Below, in pieces: positions 12,599 to 19,691 of a DNA stretch of 20,072 nucleotides (the first letter of the stretch is position 1; each line of letters starts with the position of its first letter). The notes beneath the pieces are model-generated. The model was not told the DNA's origin and made no database searches. It saw nothing but the letters and a program-made list of their open reading frames with translations. Source of the DNA: Spirochaeta sp. (GTDB taxonomy: Bacteria; Spirochaetota; Spirochaetia; DSM-27196; Alkalispirochaetaceae). The stretch is taken from positions 1 to 20,072 of the forward strand of contig SKHA01000369.1 of the NCBI GenBank assembly GCA_007117185.1, read 5' to 3'. The position numbers and the translations under genes are program-made.

Positions 12599-13588
12599 TC
12601 AGCCCCCGAACTCCCGCTGTGCTTTCTCAATTCGTCGGACAAGGGAGGGCTCGTCCTGAACTGAAGCCAGGGCCTTTTTCAAAATGGTTGATGCTTTTGC
12701 GGCATCGCCGGTTTTACCGTAGCTGCAACCGATCACGAAGAGTACCTCCGCCAGTTGCGGCATTCTGGGATTCTCCTGGATCAACGCGGAAAAGTGGCGG
12801 ATTGTGTCACCGTATTTTTCCTGGGCAAACAGACACTTCCCCACCTCAACGCGGGATTTCAACGAGTACTCCTCGTCACCGCTCTCGGCAACCCGGCGGA
12901 AAAGAGCCAGGGCTTCATCAAAACGGTCGTTGGCGAACATGCTTTCCGCTTCAAAATAGGTGCGCCCCGTCTCGGAGAGCCCCTTGCTGCCACTGCCGTC
13001 ACCACCGGTGGCGGGCGAAGCGGCGGGGGGAGCATCTCCCGCGGCGGTCATCGCCGAGGCTCCCTGGCTGATCCGCTTCAGCTGTTGTTTGGCGTCATCG
13101 GCGTGACGACCTTTGGGGTACAGTTCAAGGTAACGGGTCCAGATGTACTTGGCGTGGTCCAGCTGTCGCTGGGAAAAGTAGAACGTGGCGCTCTGGTGCA
13201 GCCCGTCTTCCGGATCGATGGTGTCGTCCTGATTGAGCATTGAGGAGACCTTGGAGTGGATGCGCCGCAACTGGTTGGAGAACACCTTGAGCATCTTGAC
13301 GATGATCCGGGTGTTGGAGCTGACAAACTGCTCAAACTCGGCCACGGTAAACTGCACCACCTCGGCTTCCGAGAGGACCAGCGCGTCCTCTTCCCGGGGG
13401 TACCGTCCCAGGGAACTGCGCACGCCAAAGAACTCGCCCTTCTGGATCATGTCCTGGATCTCTCCGCCCGTCTCGATGTCCTGTGAGCGCAGAATGATGC
13501 GCCCGGACTTGAGGATATAGATACGCTCATCGGTATCGCCGTGGAAGAAGACGACAGAATTGGGTTTGTAAACAACTGATTTTGGCAA
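12599..13588 (-). CDS. cNMP-binding-like domain fused to TPR repeats
   Basis: A 329-residue soluble protein. Residues 1-90 form a cNMP-type beta-roll (NSVVFFHGDTDERIYILKSG, then KGEFFGVRSSLGRYPREEDA). The phosphate-binding cassette lacks the GE..RSA residues, so nucleotide binding is doubtful. Helices (90-118) and a linker rich in Ala/Gly/Pro/Ser (about 175-205) follow. The C-terminal half (about 205-318) consists of TPR-like units of the YbgF/BamD style (AESMFANDRFDEALALFRRV, KCLFAQEKYGDTIRHF), with an additional one at 130-172. There is no DNA-binding domain. The TTG start is supported by AGGAG 9 nt upstream. It heads the two-gene unit with the Crp-type regulator. A protein-scaffold or sensor role for the partner regulator is inferred. 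Confidence 0.85.
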   Translation of the reverse strand: MPKSVVYKPNSVVFFHGDTDERIYILKSGRIILRSQDIETGGEIQDMIQKGEFFGVRSSLGRYPREEDALVLSEAEVVQFTVAEFEQFVSSNTRIIVKMLKVFSNQLRRIHSKVSSMLNQDDTIDPEDGLHQSATFYFSQRQLDHAKYIWTRYLELYPKGRHADDAKQQLKRISQGASAMTAAGDAPPAASPATGGDGSGSKGLSETGRTYFEAESMFANDRFDEALALFRRVAESGDEEYSLKSRVEVGKCLFAQEKYGDTIRHFSALIQENPRMPQLAEVLFVIGCSYGKTGDAAKASTILKKALASVQDEPSLVRRIEKAQREFGG

Positions 13589-13608
13589 GCGTTACTACTC
13601 CTGTGGAA

Positions 13609-13637
13609 ACTGTAGCTCCTGATGAATGAAAAATCAA
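13609..13637 (-). promoter_or_regulatory. Candidate promoter of the cNMP-TPR/Crp unit
   Basis: On the minus strand TTGATT (13637-13632) precedes TACAGT (13614-13609) by 17 nt. Transcription would begin near 13602, just at the AGGAG that serves the TTG start. The -35 lies within the inverted repeat at 13634-13655. Confidence 0.4.
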
Positions 13638-13655
13638 GCGCTGCCGGTTGCTTGA
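13634..13655. promoter_or_regulatory. Inverted repeat (putative operator) between divergent promoters
   Basis: TCAAGC and GCTTGA, 10 nt apart, form a perfect inverted repeat in the 100-bp gap between the cNMP-TPR/Crp unit and the mla-type operon. Each arm overlaps the -35 of one of the two divergent promoters (TTGATT leftward, TTGAGT rightward). A dimeric regulator bound here could control both units; the adjacent Crp-type protein is the obvious candidate. The sequence is not a classical Crp (TGTGA-N6-TCACA) or Fnr (TTGAT-N4-ATCAA) box. Confidence 0.35.
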
Positions 13656-13679
13656 GTGTGCACCATCCCGTACTATAAA
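13652..13679 (+). promoter_or_regulatory. Promoter of the mla-type operon
   Basis: TTGAGT (13652-13657) and TATAAA (13674-13679) are separated by 16 nt. The -10 ends 9 nt before the ATG at 13689, which lacks a Shine-Dalgarno, so the transcript probably has only a few bases before the start codon. Confidence 0.5.
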
Positions 13680-13688
13680 CACAAAGCC

Positions 13689-14477
13689 ATGCTGAACTTT
13701 GTGGAGCGGACCGGTAAAAACACAATTACCTCGGTGCAGAACTTCTTCTACGCCATGGGGTATTTCTACCGGATCCTGAGGGACTCGCTGTTCTATCTGC
13801 GGCACAAACAGTCCCGGCGGGTGCTGACGTTTCAGATCCTCTTCACCGGTATCGAAGCGCTGCCGGTGATCGCCATCCTCTCGGTTGGTCTGGGGGCGAT
13901 CATCATCATCCAGGGACTCACCGTCCTGCCCCAGTTTGGTCAGGGGCAGCTTGTCTATACCATCCTCATTACCGTGATCACCCGTGAGCTCGGGCCGATC
14001 CTCACGGCGTTCATCGTTGCCGCCCGCTCCGGCACCGCCATCTCTACCGAGCTGGGCAACATGGTGGTCAGTCACGAGATCGAGGCGTACGTGGCTGACG
14101 GGATCGATCCCATCAGTTATCTGGTGGTGCCCCGGTTTCTGGGGGTTACCTTCTCTCTCGTTCTGCTGAATCTCTACTTCAACATCTTTGGCCTGCTGGG
14201 GTCGTTTGTGATCACCGCGCTGGTTACCGAGATCTTTCTGCAGGACTATCTGTTCAACCTGCTGAACGCCATCAGCCTGGCGGACATCCTGGTTTCGGTG
14301 GTCAAAAGCGCCGTCGCCGGGATGGTGATATCTGTTGTGGCCACGTATTACGGGTTCAAGGTGGAGCAGTCATCAACGGAGGTTCCGGTGATGGCAATAA
14401 AGAGCGTGGGCCGAAGCTTCGTGCTCATAATTATTACCAACGCGGTGATTACAGTTGTATACTATCTCACCATATAG
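13689..14477 (+). CDS. mlaE: MlaE-family ABC transporter permease
   Basis: A 262-residue inner-membrane protein with about 5-6 hydrophobic segments. The MlaE/DUF140 signature is clear: ITVITRELGPILTAFIVAAR, then SGTAISTELGNMVVSHEIEA. With the following ATPase and MCE protein it would form an Mla/Mce complex that moves phospholipids or other lipids between inner and outer membrane; direction is not decided by sequence. An upstream in-frame GTG at 13656 lies inside the promoter -35, so I chose the ATG at 13689, which gives the usual family length. First gene of a seven-gene operon that ends at the terminator at 19621-19651. It diverges from the cNMP-TPR/Crp unit. Confidence 0.9.
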   Translation: MLNFVERTGKNTITSVQNFFYAMGYFYRILRDSLFYLRHKQSRRVLTFQILFTGIEALPVIAILSVGLGAIIIIQGLTVLPQFGQGQLVYTILITVITRELGPILTAFIVAARSGTAISTELGNMVVSHEIEAYVADGIDPISYLVVPRFLGVTFSLVLLNLYFNIFGLLGSFVITALVTEIFLQDYLFNLLNAISLADILVSVVKSAVAGMVISVVATYYGFKVEQSSTEVPVMAIKSVGRSFVLIIITNAVITVVYYLTI

Positions 14478-14488
14478 GTTGATCGATC

Positions 14489-15286
14489 ATGCAACTTGAG
14501 TTGACCGAGGTCACCTTCACCACAGCGGAAGGGACGTTTTTGAACGAAACGTCCGTTATTATTGAAGAGGGTTCAACTGTCCTGGTCCTTGGTCCCAGCG
14601 GAGCCGGGAAGACCCTGTCCATGAAGATCATGGCGGGAATCCTGCCCAACACGGCGGGGTCCATCAAGGTGGACGGACGGCTGCGGTCGCAAATGAGCGA
14701 TCGTGAGGTGAAGCTTACCAGCATACGCCAGGGTTTTGCCTTTCAGGACGCCGCGCTGTGGCAGAACATGACCCTTCGCCAGAATCTCTCGCTGTCGACA
14801 CAGTTTCATTTTCCGAAACGTCCACCGACGCAGATTGAAGAGCGGATCAACTACCTGGTTCGCCGCCTTGGGTTCCGGGAGTCTCTGGACCAGCGTCCGG
14901 CCCGGCTCTCCGGCGGCAACAGGACGATCGTCTCGGTGATGCGGGCGCTGATGCTCGACCCGGAGCTGGTATTTCTTGATGAACCAAGTACCGGCCTGGA
15001 CAGCGAAGCCCGGGAGCGGCTGCTGGATCTTCTGAAAGACCTGAAGCGACAGGGAAAAACGCTGGTTATTGCCAGCCACGACCGGGAAATCGCCTCAATG
15101 CTGGCGGACTGGGTACTGATCATTGAGGATGGCCACGTCCTGATGTACGATACGGTACAGAGCCTTGTTGCCACGGACAACGTCCGGGTTCGGGAGATTG
15201 CCCGGGATATGCTGGACCTGACCAGCAGCTACGATGCAGATATACTGGATATCCTTGGAGGAGCCGATGATGACCCATTTTCGTGA
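14489..15286 (+). CDS. mlaF: MlaF-like ABC transporter ATPase
   Basis: A 265-residue cytosolic ATPase with every ABC motif. Walker A is GPSGAGKT (about 34-41), the Q-loop lies in FAFQDAALW, the signature is LSGGN (normally LSGGQ), Walker B with the catalytic Glu is LVFLDEP, the D-loop is STGLD and the H-loop is IASHD. The AFQDAALWQNMT wording after the Q-loop is typical for MlaF/Mce-type ATPases ('FQ.gALfdsmtV'). It powers the MlaE permease encoded 11 bp upstream. The signature-motif Gln-to-Asn change is unusual but not necessarily inactivating. Start ATG 14489, preceded by a modest AGG about 10 nt upstream. Confidence 0.9.
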   Translation: MQLELTEVTFTTAEGTFLNETSVIIEEGSTVLVLGPSGAGKTLSMKIMAGILPNTAGSIKVDGRLRSQMSDREVKLTSIRQGFAFQDAALWQNMTLRQNLSLSTQFHFPKRPPTQIEERINYLVRRLGFRESLDQRPARLSGGNRTIVSVMRALMLDPELVFLDEPSTGLDSEARERLLDLLKDLKRQGKTLVIASHDREIASMLADWVLIIEDGHVLMYDTVQSLVATDNVRVREIARDMLDLTSSYDADILDILGGADDDPFS

Positions 15287-15319
15287 TTACCCGTACCTGT
15301 TGGCCCCGGGAGGCCTCCA

Positions 15320-16375
15320 ATGAAGTTCAGAATCCGCTTTGCCCAGCAGGTTGTGGGAGTCTTTGTGCTGATCGCGTTTGTGGCAGTCGGGGCGGTGATC
15401 GTCTCGATGGCATCCAGCCAGCGATGGTTTGCCCGAAACTATACCTATTACAGCGTGTTTCCCTCGGCTGAGGGGCTGAGCGCGGGCATGGCCATCTCAT
15501 TCAAGGGTTTCACCGTTGGACGGGTCACCGATATCACCCTGCGCGACCAGGATGAGGTGGTGGTGGACTTCTACATTCAGGACACCTTTATTGACCGGGT
15601 CATTCCCAACAGTCTGCTCCAGCTGGTTACCAGCCCCATCGGCCTGGGAGGGGGGCTGGTCCTGCATCAGGGGCGCGGCACCGGGGATCCGCTACCGGAA
15701 GGCACGCTGATTCCGGCGGTCAACAGCAAGGAGGGACAGCATATTGTTCAGAATCAGCTGGCCCTGATGCCCGCCAGCGGAGACAGCATCACCCGGATCA
15801 TTGCACAGGTGGAGCCACTCATGCTGAACGTGAATAACCTTCTGCTCTCACTGGATGAGACGATCGGCCACGTGAACACCGCCCTGGCAGGGGATCAGAC
15901 AGGGCCACTGGGAGTCACCCTGGTACAGGTTCAGTCCCTGCTTGAGGAGGTTGAACGTACCCTCATCGAGACAAGAAACCAGAGCACCGCCATTCTGGCC
16001 AGTGTTGCCGTCATCGCTGAAAACTTCGAGGCCACCTCCGGCGAGCTTCGAGACCCCACCGGACTGGTCCCTCGACTTCTTGACGCTGACGGATCGATAA
16101 CAACGTTCCTGAATGACAACAATGTACTGTTCGATCAGATAGAGCAGATGCTCGTTACCATCAACGCCAGCCTGGACGAGGTGAATGATCTTGCCGGCTT
16201 TGTGAACTCCACCCAACCGCAGATCGCCGGAATCCTGGAGGAGAGCCGCGCCGCCATTGCCACCGGGCAGGACGTACTCCAGGGGGTAAGTAACAATCCA
16301 CTGATCCGACGGGGAATCACGCCAGAGATTCCGCAGCAATCCACCTTCCAGAGTCACCGCGATGCGCAGTTCTAA
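15320..16375 (+). CDS. MCE-domain (MlaD-like) lipid-transport protein
   Basis: A 351-residue protein with one N-terminal membrane anchor (about 9-30) and a periplasmic MCE domain (about 40-130). Visible motifs are SAEGLSAGMAISFKGFTVGR, with the 'GL..G..V...G..VG.V' pattern, and a SPIGLGGGLVLH segment. Residues about 150-320 are largely helical with long amphipathic stretches, as in MCE proteins whose helices build a tube or needle; the C-terminus is Gln/Ser-rich. It is the substrate-binding hexamer subunit of the transporter with the two upstream genes. GGGAGG stands 6 nt before the ATG. The gene overlaps the next by 14 bp. Longer than E. coli MlaD (about 183 residues), nearer to PqiB/Mce-style extended proteins. 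Confidence 0.9.
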   Translation: MKFRIRFAQQVVGVFVLIAFVAVGAVIVSMASSQRWFARNYTYYSVFPSAEGLSAGMAISFKGFTVGRVTDITLRDQDEVVVDFYIQDTFIDRVIPNSLLQLVTSPIGLGGGLVLHQGRGTGDPLPEGTLIPAVNSKEGQHIVQNQLALMPASGDSITRIIAQVEPLMLNVNNLLLSLDETIGHVNTALAGDQTGPLGVTLVQVQSLLEEVERTLIETRNQSTAILASVAVIAENFEATSGELRDPTGLVPRLLDADGSITTFLNDNNVLFDQIEQMLVTINASLDEVNDLAGFVNSTQPQIAGILEESRAAIATGQDVLQGVSNNPLIRRGITPEIPQQSTFQSHRDAQF

Positions 16376-17306
16376 GGGTTCCGTTACGTTAGCGGCATCG
16401 CTGCTGGCGTTGGCTATTCTGGCGGGGTGCTCCTCTGCCCCCTCGGTGCCGGAAGAGACCCTGACGCGGCGGAATCAGGCGGCGCGTTTCTCCGAATCCG
16501 GCAACGCCCAGTTCAACGCCGGCAATTATCCCCTGGCGCTTCGTTACTTCGAACTGGCACTGAACGAGAACACCGCCATCGATTTTCTGCCCGGCATCGC
16601 CCGCTCCCATAACTCGCTGGGGCGGGTCTACGCCGCCGCAGGGCAACCGCAGGAAGCGATCGGTCACTATCAGACAGCCCTGCGTATCGCCCGCCTGGCG
16701 GATTCCGGTGACCTGGCGATGCAGGCTCACGTGAATCTGGGTGTTCTGGCGCTGAGCGGTGACGATATTGCCCTGGCGTTGCGCCACTTCCAGGATGCAG
16801 AGGAACTGATCAGCTCCGGTACCGCCGGGGAGAGCCCGGTACTGCACCACGGCCAGGGGTCGGTTCTGGCGCGGCAGCAACAGTTTGCTCAGGCGCTGGA
16901 GCGGTTTGAACGAGCCCGGGTCATGAACGAGGATCGGGAGGATTGGATCGAGCTGGCCAGCAACCATTACATGATCGCTTCCATTCACTCGAGACAGGGC
17001 GATTTTGAGACGGCCCGGCATCACGCCGAGCAGGCCCTGGTGTTTGATCGACGGGCCGAGCACAGCCCCGGCATCGCCGCGGACCTGGGGGCTCTGGGGC
17101 TGATTTCAGAACGGATGGGAGATGACGAGATGGCTCTTGAGTATCTGTTGCGGTCGCTGCGGGTGTATCTCACCCTGAACCAGCCCCGTCCCGTTCTGGA
17201 GACGTTGACACGTCTTGAGGATCTGGCCGAGCGAACCGGCCGGAACGACGAAGCAGCACAGTTCAGAGCGCAGCGGGAGCGCGTCGAGGCTGCGTTGCGG
17301 CGATGA
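16362..17306 (+). CDS. TPR-repeat lipoprotein
   Basis: A 314-residue protein with a lipoprotein signal: a basic start, hydrophobic core and lipobox LAGC with Cys23. Then come about six TPR units (for example FSESGNAQFNAGNYPLALRY, GRVYAAAGQPQEAIGHYQTA, GLISERMGDDEMALEYLLRS). It is presumably anchored in the inner or outer membrane facing the periplasm as a protein-interaction scaffold. It starts inside the end of the MCE gene (14-bp overlap) and ends with an ATGA overlap into the next gene. The position suggests a role with the lipid transporter, for example as a partner in place of MlaC or MlaA, neither of which is recognisable here. That role is inference only. Confidence 0.85.
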   Translation: MRSSKGSVTLAASLLALAILAGCSSAPSVPEETLTRRNQAARFSESGNAQFNAGNYPLALRYFELALNENTAIDFLPGIARSHNSLGRVYAAAGQPQEAIGHYQTALRIARLADSGDLAMQAHVNLGVLALSGDDIALALRHFQDAEELISSGTAGESPVLHHGQGSVLARQQQFAQALERFERARVMNEDREDWIELASNHYMIASIHSRQGDFETARHHAEQALVFDRRAEHSPGIAADLGALGLISERMGDDEMALEYLLRSLRVYLTLNQPRPVLETLTRLEDLAERTGRNDEAAQFRAQRERVEAALRR

Positions 17307-17644
17307 GCCAGTTGGTAAGCCGTCTGGGCCGGGGATATCTCTTTCTCCTGCGAAGGGTTCTTCACTTTCTGGTAATCACTGTGGTTGTCGCGGTAGCCAG
17401 CGTGGCCATTACCGTACCGGTGTGGGCGCTCTCCATGTCCGCCCCGATCGTCCTTAACGTGACTGTTGCAGCGGCGCTGGCACTGCTGGTTATCAAGACT
17501 GTGGGCTTCCGTCCCGCCCGGTGGGTTCTTCTCGCTGCGTGGCTGGCGGTGTTTGCCGGAATACTGCTGGCGTTCCCCATCCTCAGCGTTGCTGGAGGTG
17601 TCTTCCTGCTTAGTCGTGCGGCCCTCTCGCTGAATGGAACGTAG
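17303..17644 (+). CDS. Small membrane protein of unknown function
   Basis: A 113-residue protein with three to four predicted membrane spans (about 19-45, 48-66, 71-90, 91-108) and a short basic N-terminus. No recognised domain; the third and fourth hydrophobic stretches run close together. It starts with an ATGA overlap on the TPR lipoprotein gene and ends 2 nt before the peptidase gene, so it is certainly part of the operon. The frame is supported by position and by strongly membrane-like composition. Function unknown. Confidence 0.7.
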   Translation: MSQLVSRLGRGYLFLLRRVLHFLVITVVVAVASVAITVPVWALSMSAPIVLNVTVAAALALLVIKTVGFRPARWVLLAAWLAVFAGILLAFPILSVAGGVFLLSRAALSLNGT

Positions 17645-17646
17645 CA

Positions 17647-18546
17647 GTGCGGCCCCTGTCCGGTGCGGCGGTGCTCTCTCTATTCGCGCTTGTGGCGGTA
17701 CCGGTGCCGGCGCAACTTCTGCAGGCGGAGATGACTTCGCTGACAAATCAGGACCCGTTGTACCTGCAACACCAGGAGCTGGTAACGGAATACCACCGCA
17801 ACGCCGCCCGGGGGCTATCCGGCACTCCTCCGCTTCTGATCCGCCACCGGCCCCGGGACGGCGAAACCCTCTTCACCATCGCCTCGCGGCTCTCCCTTCC
17901 CTACAGCGCCATCGCCACCCTGAACGGGATGTCCAGCCCCGAACTGGGTGACAGGGAGTTACTCATTCCAACCCAGCCGGGGCTCTTTGTCCGCCGGGAT
18001 GACCCCGCCAGGGCACCCCTGTCCACCCTGGAGCGGGAGGTGGCCCAGCGACTTGCAAGCCAGGCGGAACCAATCGCTCTGACCATCCACGAAGGAGAGA
18101 CGGTTCTATTTTATCCGGGTACAGACTTCTCTCCACAGGAACGATCACGTTTTCTTTCTCTTCCATTTGTGGACCCGCTTCCCTCGGGTGTGGTATCGTC
18201 GCGTTACGGTTTCAGGACCCATCCGATAACCGGTCTGCAAAGCTTTCACCAGGGGCTGGACATCGCTGCCCCCTTCGGCACCGCTGTTGTCAGCGCTGCT
18301 GATGGCGTCATTCGTTCCGTGACGCGTGACCGATTGCTGGGCCTTATGGTGACGATTGACCATCGCCAGGGCTACACAACCCGTTACGCTCACTTGCAGG
18401 AGTCTCTTATTGAAGCGGGAGCGGCCGTTTCCAGTGGCGCGGTAATTGGCCGGGTCGGGAGCACCGGGCTCTCGTCCGGACCACACCTGCATTTTGAGAT
18501 TCGACGGGGTGGCATTCCCCGTGACCCGGAGCAGTATCTTCGATGA
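17647..18546 (+). CDS. Secreted M23-family peptidoglycan endopeptidase with LysM-like domain
   Basis: A 299-residue exported protein. The signal peptide covers about 1-22 (ALVAVPVPAQ). Residues about 66-108 form a LysM-like domain (RPRDGETLFTIASRLSLP, ending RELLIPTQPG) for peptidoglycan binding. The C-terminal M23/LytM domain (about 180-297) has a complete zinc site: His201 and Asp205 in FHQGLDIAAPFGT, His249 in YAHL, and His280/His282 in GPHLHFEIR. An active D,D- or glycyl-endopeptidase is likely, rather than a LytM activator of the EnvC/NlpD type, which lack these ligands. The start is GTG 17647, 2 nt after the preceding stop, with only a weak GGAA upstream. The end overlaps the next gene by 4 bp. 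Confidence 0.9.
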   Translation: MRPLSGAAVLSLFALVAVPVPAQLLQAEMTSLTNQDPLYLQHQELVTEYHRNAARGLSGTPPLLIRHRPRDGETLFTIASRLSLPYSAIATLNGMSSPELGDRELLIPTQPGLFVRRDDPARAPLSTLEREVAQRLASQAEPIALTIHEGETVLFYPGTDFSPQERSRFLSLPFVDPLPSGVVSSRYGFRTHPITGLQSFHQGLDIAAPFGTAVVSAADGVIRSVTRDRLLGLMVTIDHRQGYTTRYAHLQESLIEAGAAVSSGAVIGRVGSTGLSSGPHLHFEIRRGGIPRDPEQYLR

Positions 18547-19535
18547 TGATTCGCCCACGCCTGAAGGCAGCAGTTCTCCTCTTCTCGCTTTCCCTTTTCC
18601 TCTGGGTGCCGGGTATGCCAATGGGCGCTCAGAGCTTTCGCGGCGAGATAGCCGCCCGTGTTTCTGTACCCCTGCAGGACGATGCTCACAGCCCATCTCT
18701 GGGTGGTGGTCAGGTGTTGATCATCCAGCGCGCCGCCGACCCTCACTGGTTGGAAGGGCTTGATATTTCGGTATCCCTGGAGGGAGACGATCCTGTGCCA
18801 CCGGGGGCGTACGCCCTGGTGATATTCTCGGATGTCGATACCACCGGTGAACCGGATGACGGGTTCATCACCATGGGCGGAAGGCAATGGGCAAGTCATC
18901 CGATCCTTTCTGCCGCCCCGGTCACGACAACAATTCCCATCCGGAACAGGACAACCGGCCACCAGCCGCGGGAGGGCATCGAGATTGCCAGCGGTGAGAT
19001 CGCTCTGCAGATCGTTCCGGTGATGAAAGGCATGCCCCCCTCAATCGCCAACCGGCAGTTTACGGTCTCCCTCACCCCCAGGTTCTCCATCCGGGGGGGG
19101 CTGGCGATCACCCTCACGGGAGACCCGGCGGTGGTTGCGCACGCGCAGGAACTCCTGGAAGTGCGTCTTGACCGCGTCGCCGTTGACGCCGATGGTCTGA
19201 TCGTGCTCGATCCCGGCATCTACCGCGTGGCGGTGCAGGCGGGTAATCTCCTGGAACAGTCCCGTAACGTGGCAATCGAGTCCGCCAGCATCACAACGCT
19301 CGCCTTTGAACCTCTTGAACCGGTAGCCCGGGTTCGGTTCTCCCTTCCGTCTGTTGCGGAGGTATTTCTTGATGGCGTGCGGATCGATTCCCGGGTACCC
19401 CTGGTACGCGAACCGGGTCGGCATCTCATGCTTATCCGACTGGGCGATTTCACCATCAGCCGTCAGATGATTCTGGAAGCGCACCAGGAGTACGAGATCG
19501 GCCTCGATATGGACGTGTTGATCAGAAGACATTAA
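18543..19535 (+). CDS. Secreted protein with C-terminal PEGA-like domain
   Basis: A 330-residue protein with an N-terminal signal peptide (about 1-30, ending MPMGAQ). The mature part is beta-rich without catalytic motifs. Residues about 263-325 (VRFSLPSVAEVFLDGVRIDS, then VPLVREPGRHLMLI) follow the PEGA pattern ('v.v.s.P.gA.vylDG...G.tP....l.pG.h.i.v...g'), a domain linked to surface or S-layer-like proteins. The middle portion (35-260) is unrecognised. It is the last gene of the mla-type operon, overlapping the M23 gene by 4 bp and followed 85 bp later by the intrinsic terminator. A periplasmic or surface role is inferred. Confidence 0.75.
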   Translation: MMIRPRLKAAVLLFSLSLFLWVPGMPMGAQSFRGEIAARVSVPLQDDAHSPSLGGGQVLIIQRAADPHWLEGLDISVSLEGDDPVPPGAYALVIFSDVDTTGEPDDGFITMGGRQWASHPILSAAPVTTTIPIRNRTTGHQPREGIEIASGEIALQIVPVMKGMPPSIANRQFTVSLTPRFSIRGGLAITLTGDPAVVAHAQELLEVRLDRVAVDADGLIVLDPGIYRVAVQAGNLLEQSRNVAIESASITTLAFEPLEPVARVRFSLPSVAEVFLDGVRIDSRVPLVREPGRHLMLIRLGDFTISRQMILEAHQEYEIGLDMDVLIRRH

Positions 19536-19620
19536 ACTTCCAGCCACTACAGACGATATTATAAGTGTCGGTTACGGACATAGTTCCCCTCCCAGTTTAC
19601 TATTCTGTGCCGATACTTTT

Positions 19621-19651
19621 GGCCGGTTCTGCCGAACCGGTCATTTTTTTT
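19621..19651 (+). terminator. Rho-independent terminator of the mla-type operon
   Basis: GGCCGGTTC, loop TGCC and GAACCGGTC form a 9-bp stem (one G-T pair), followed after one A by eight T (19644-19651). It is the strongest terminator in the window and closes the seven-gene operon. Confidence 0.9.
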
Positions 19652-19654
19652 GCC

Positions 19655-19684
19655 TTGACACGCCGCCGCGTTGGTCCGTACAGT
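19655..19684 (+). promoter_or_regulatory. Promoter of the PBP1A-type gene
   Basis: A consensus -35 TTGACA (19655-19660) and TACAGT (19679-19684) are 18 nt apart. The -35 begins 3 nt after the terminator T-run. The -10 ends 7 nt before the ATG at 19692, and no Shine-Dalgarno is present, so a leaderless transcript is likely. Confidence 0.55.
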
Positions 19685-19691
19685 CTGGGCT

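Noticed and set aside
13656..13688. GTG 13656 as start of the MlaE-like gene
   Set aside because: The GTG overlaps the -35 box and the extra residues are not family-like; ATG 13689 gives normal length.
13589..13688. Classical Crp or Fnr box
   Set aside because: No TGTGA-N6-TCACA or TTGAT-N4-ATCAA found; only the TCAAGC-N10-GCTTGA repeat, reported separately.
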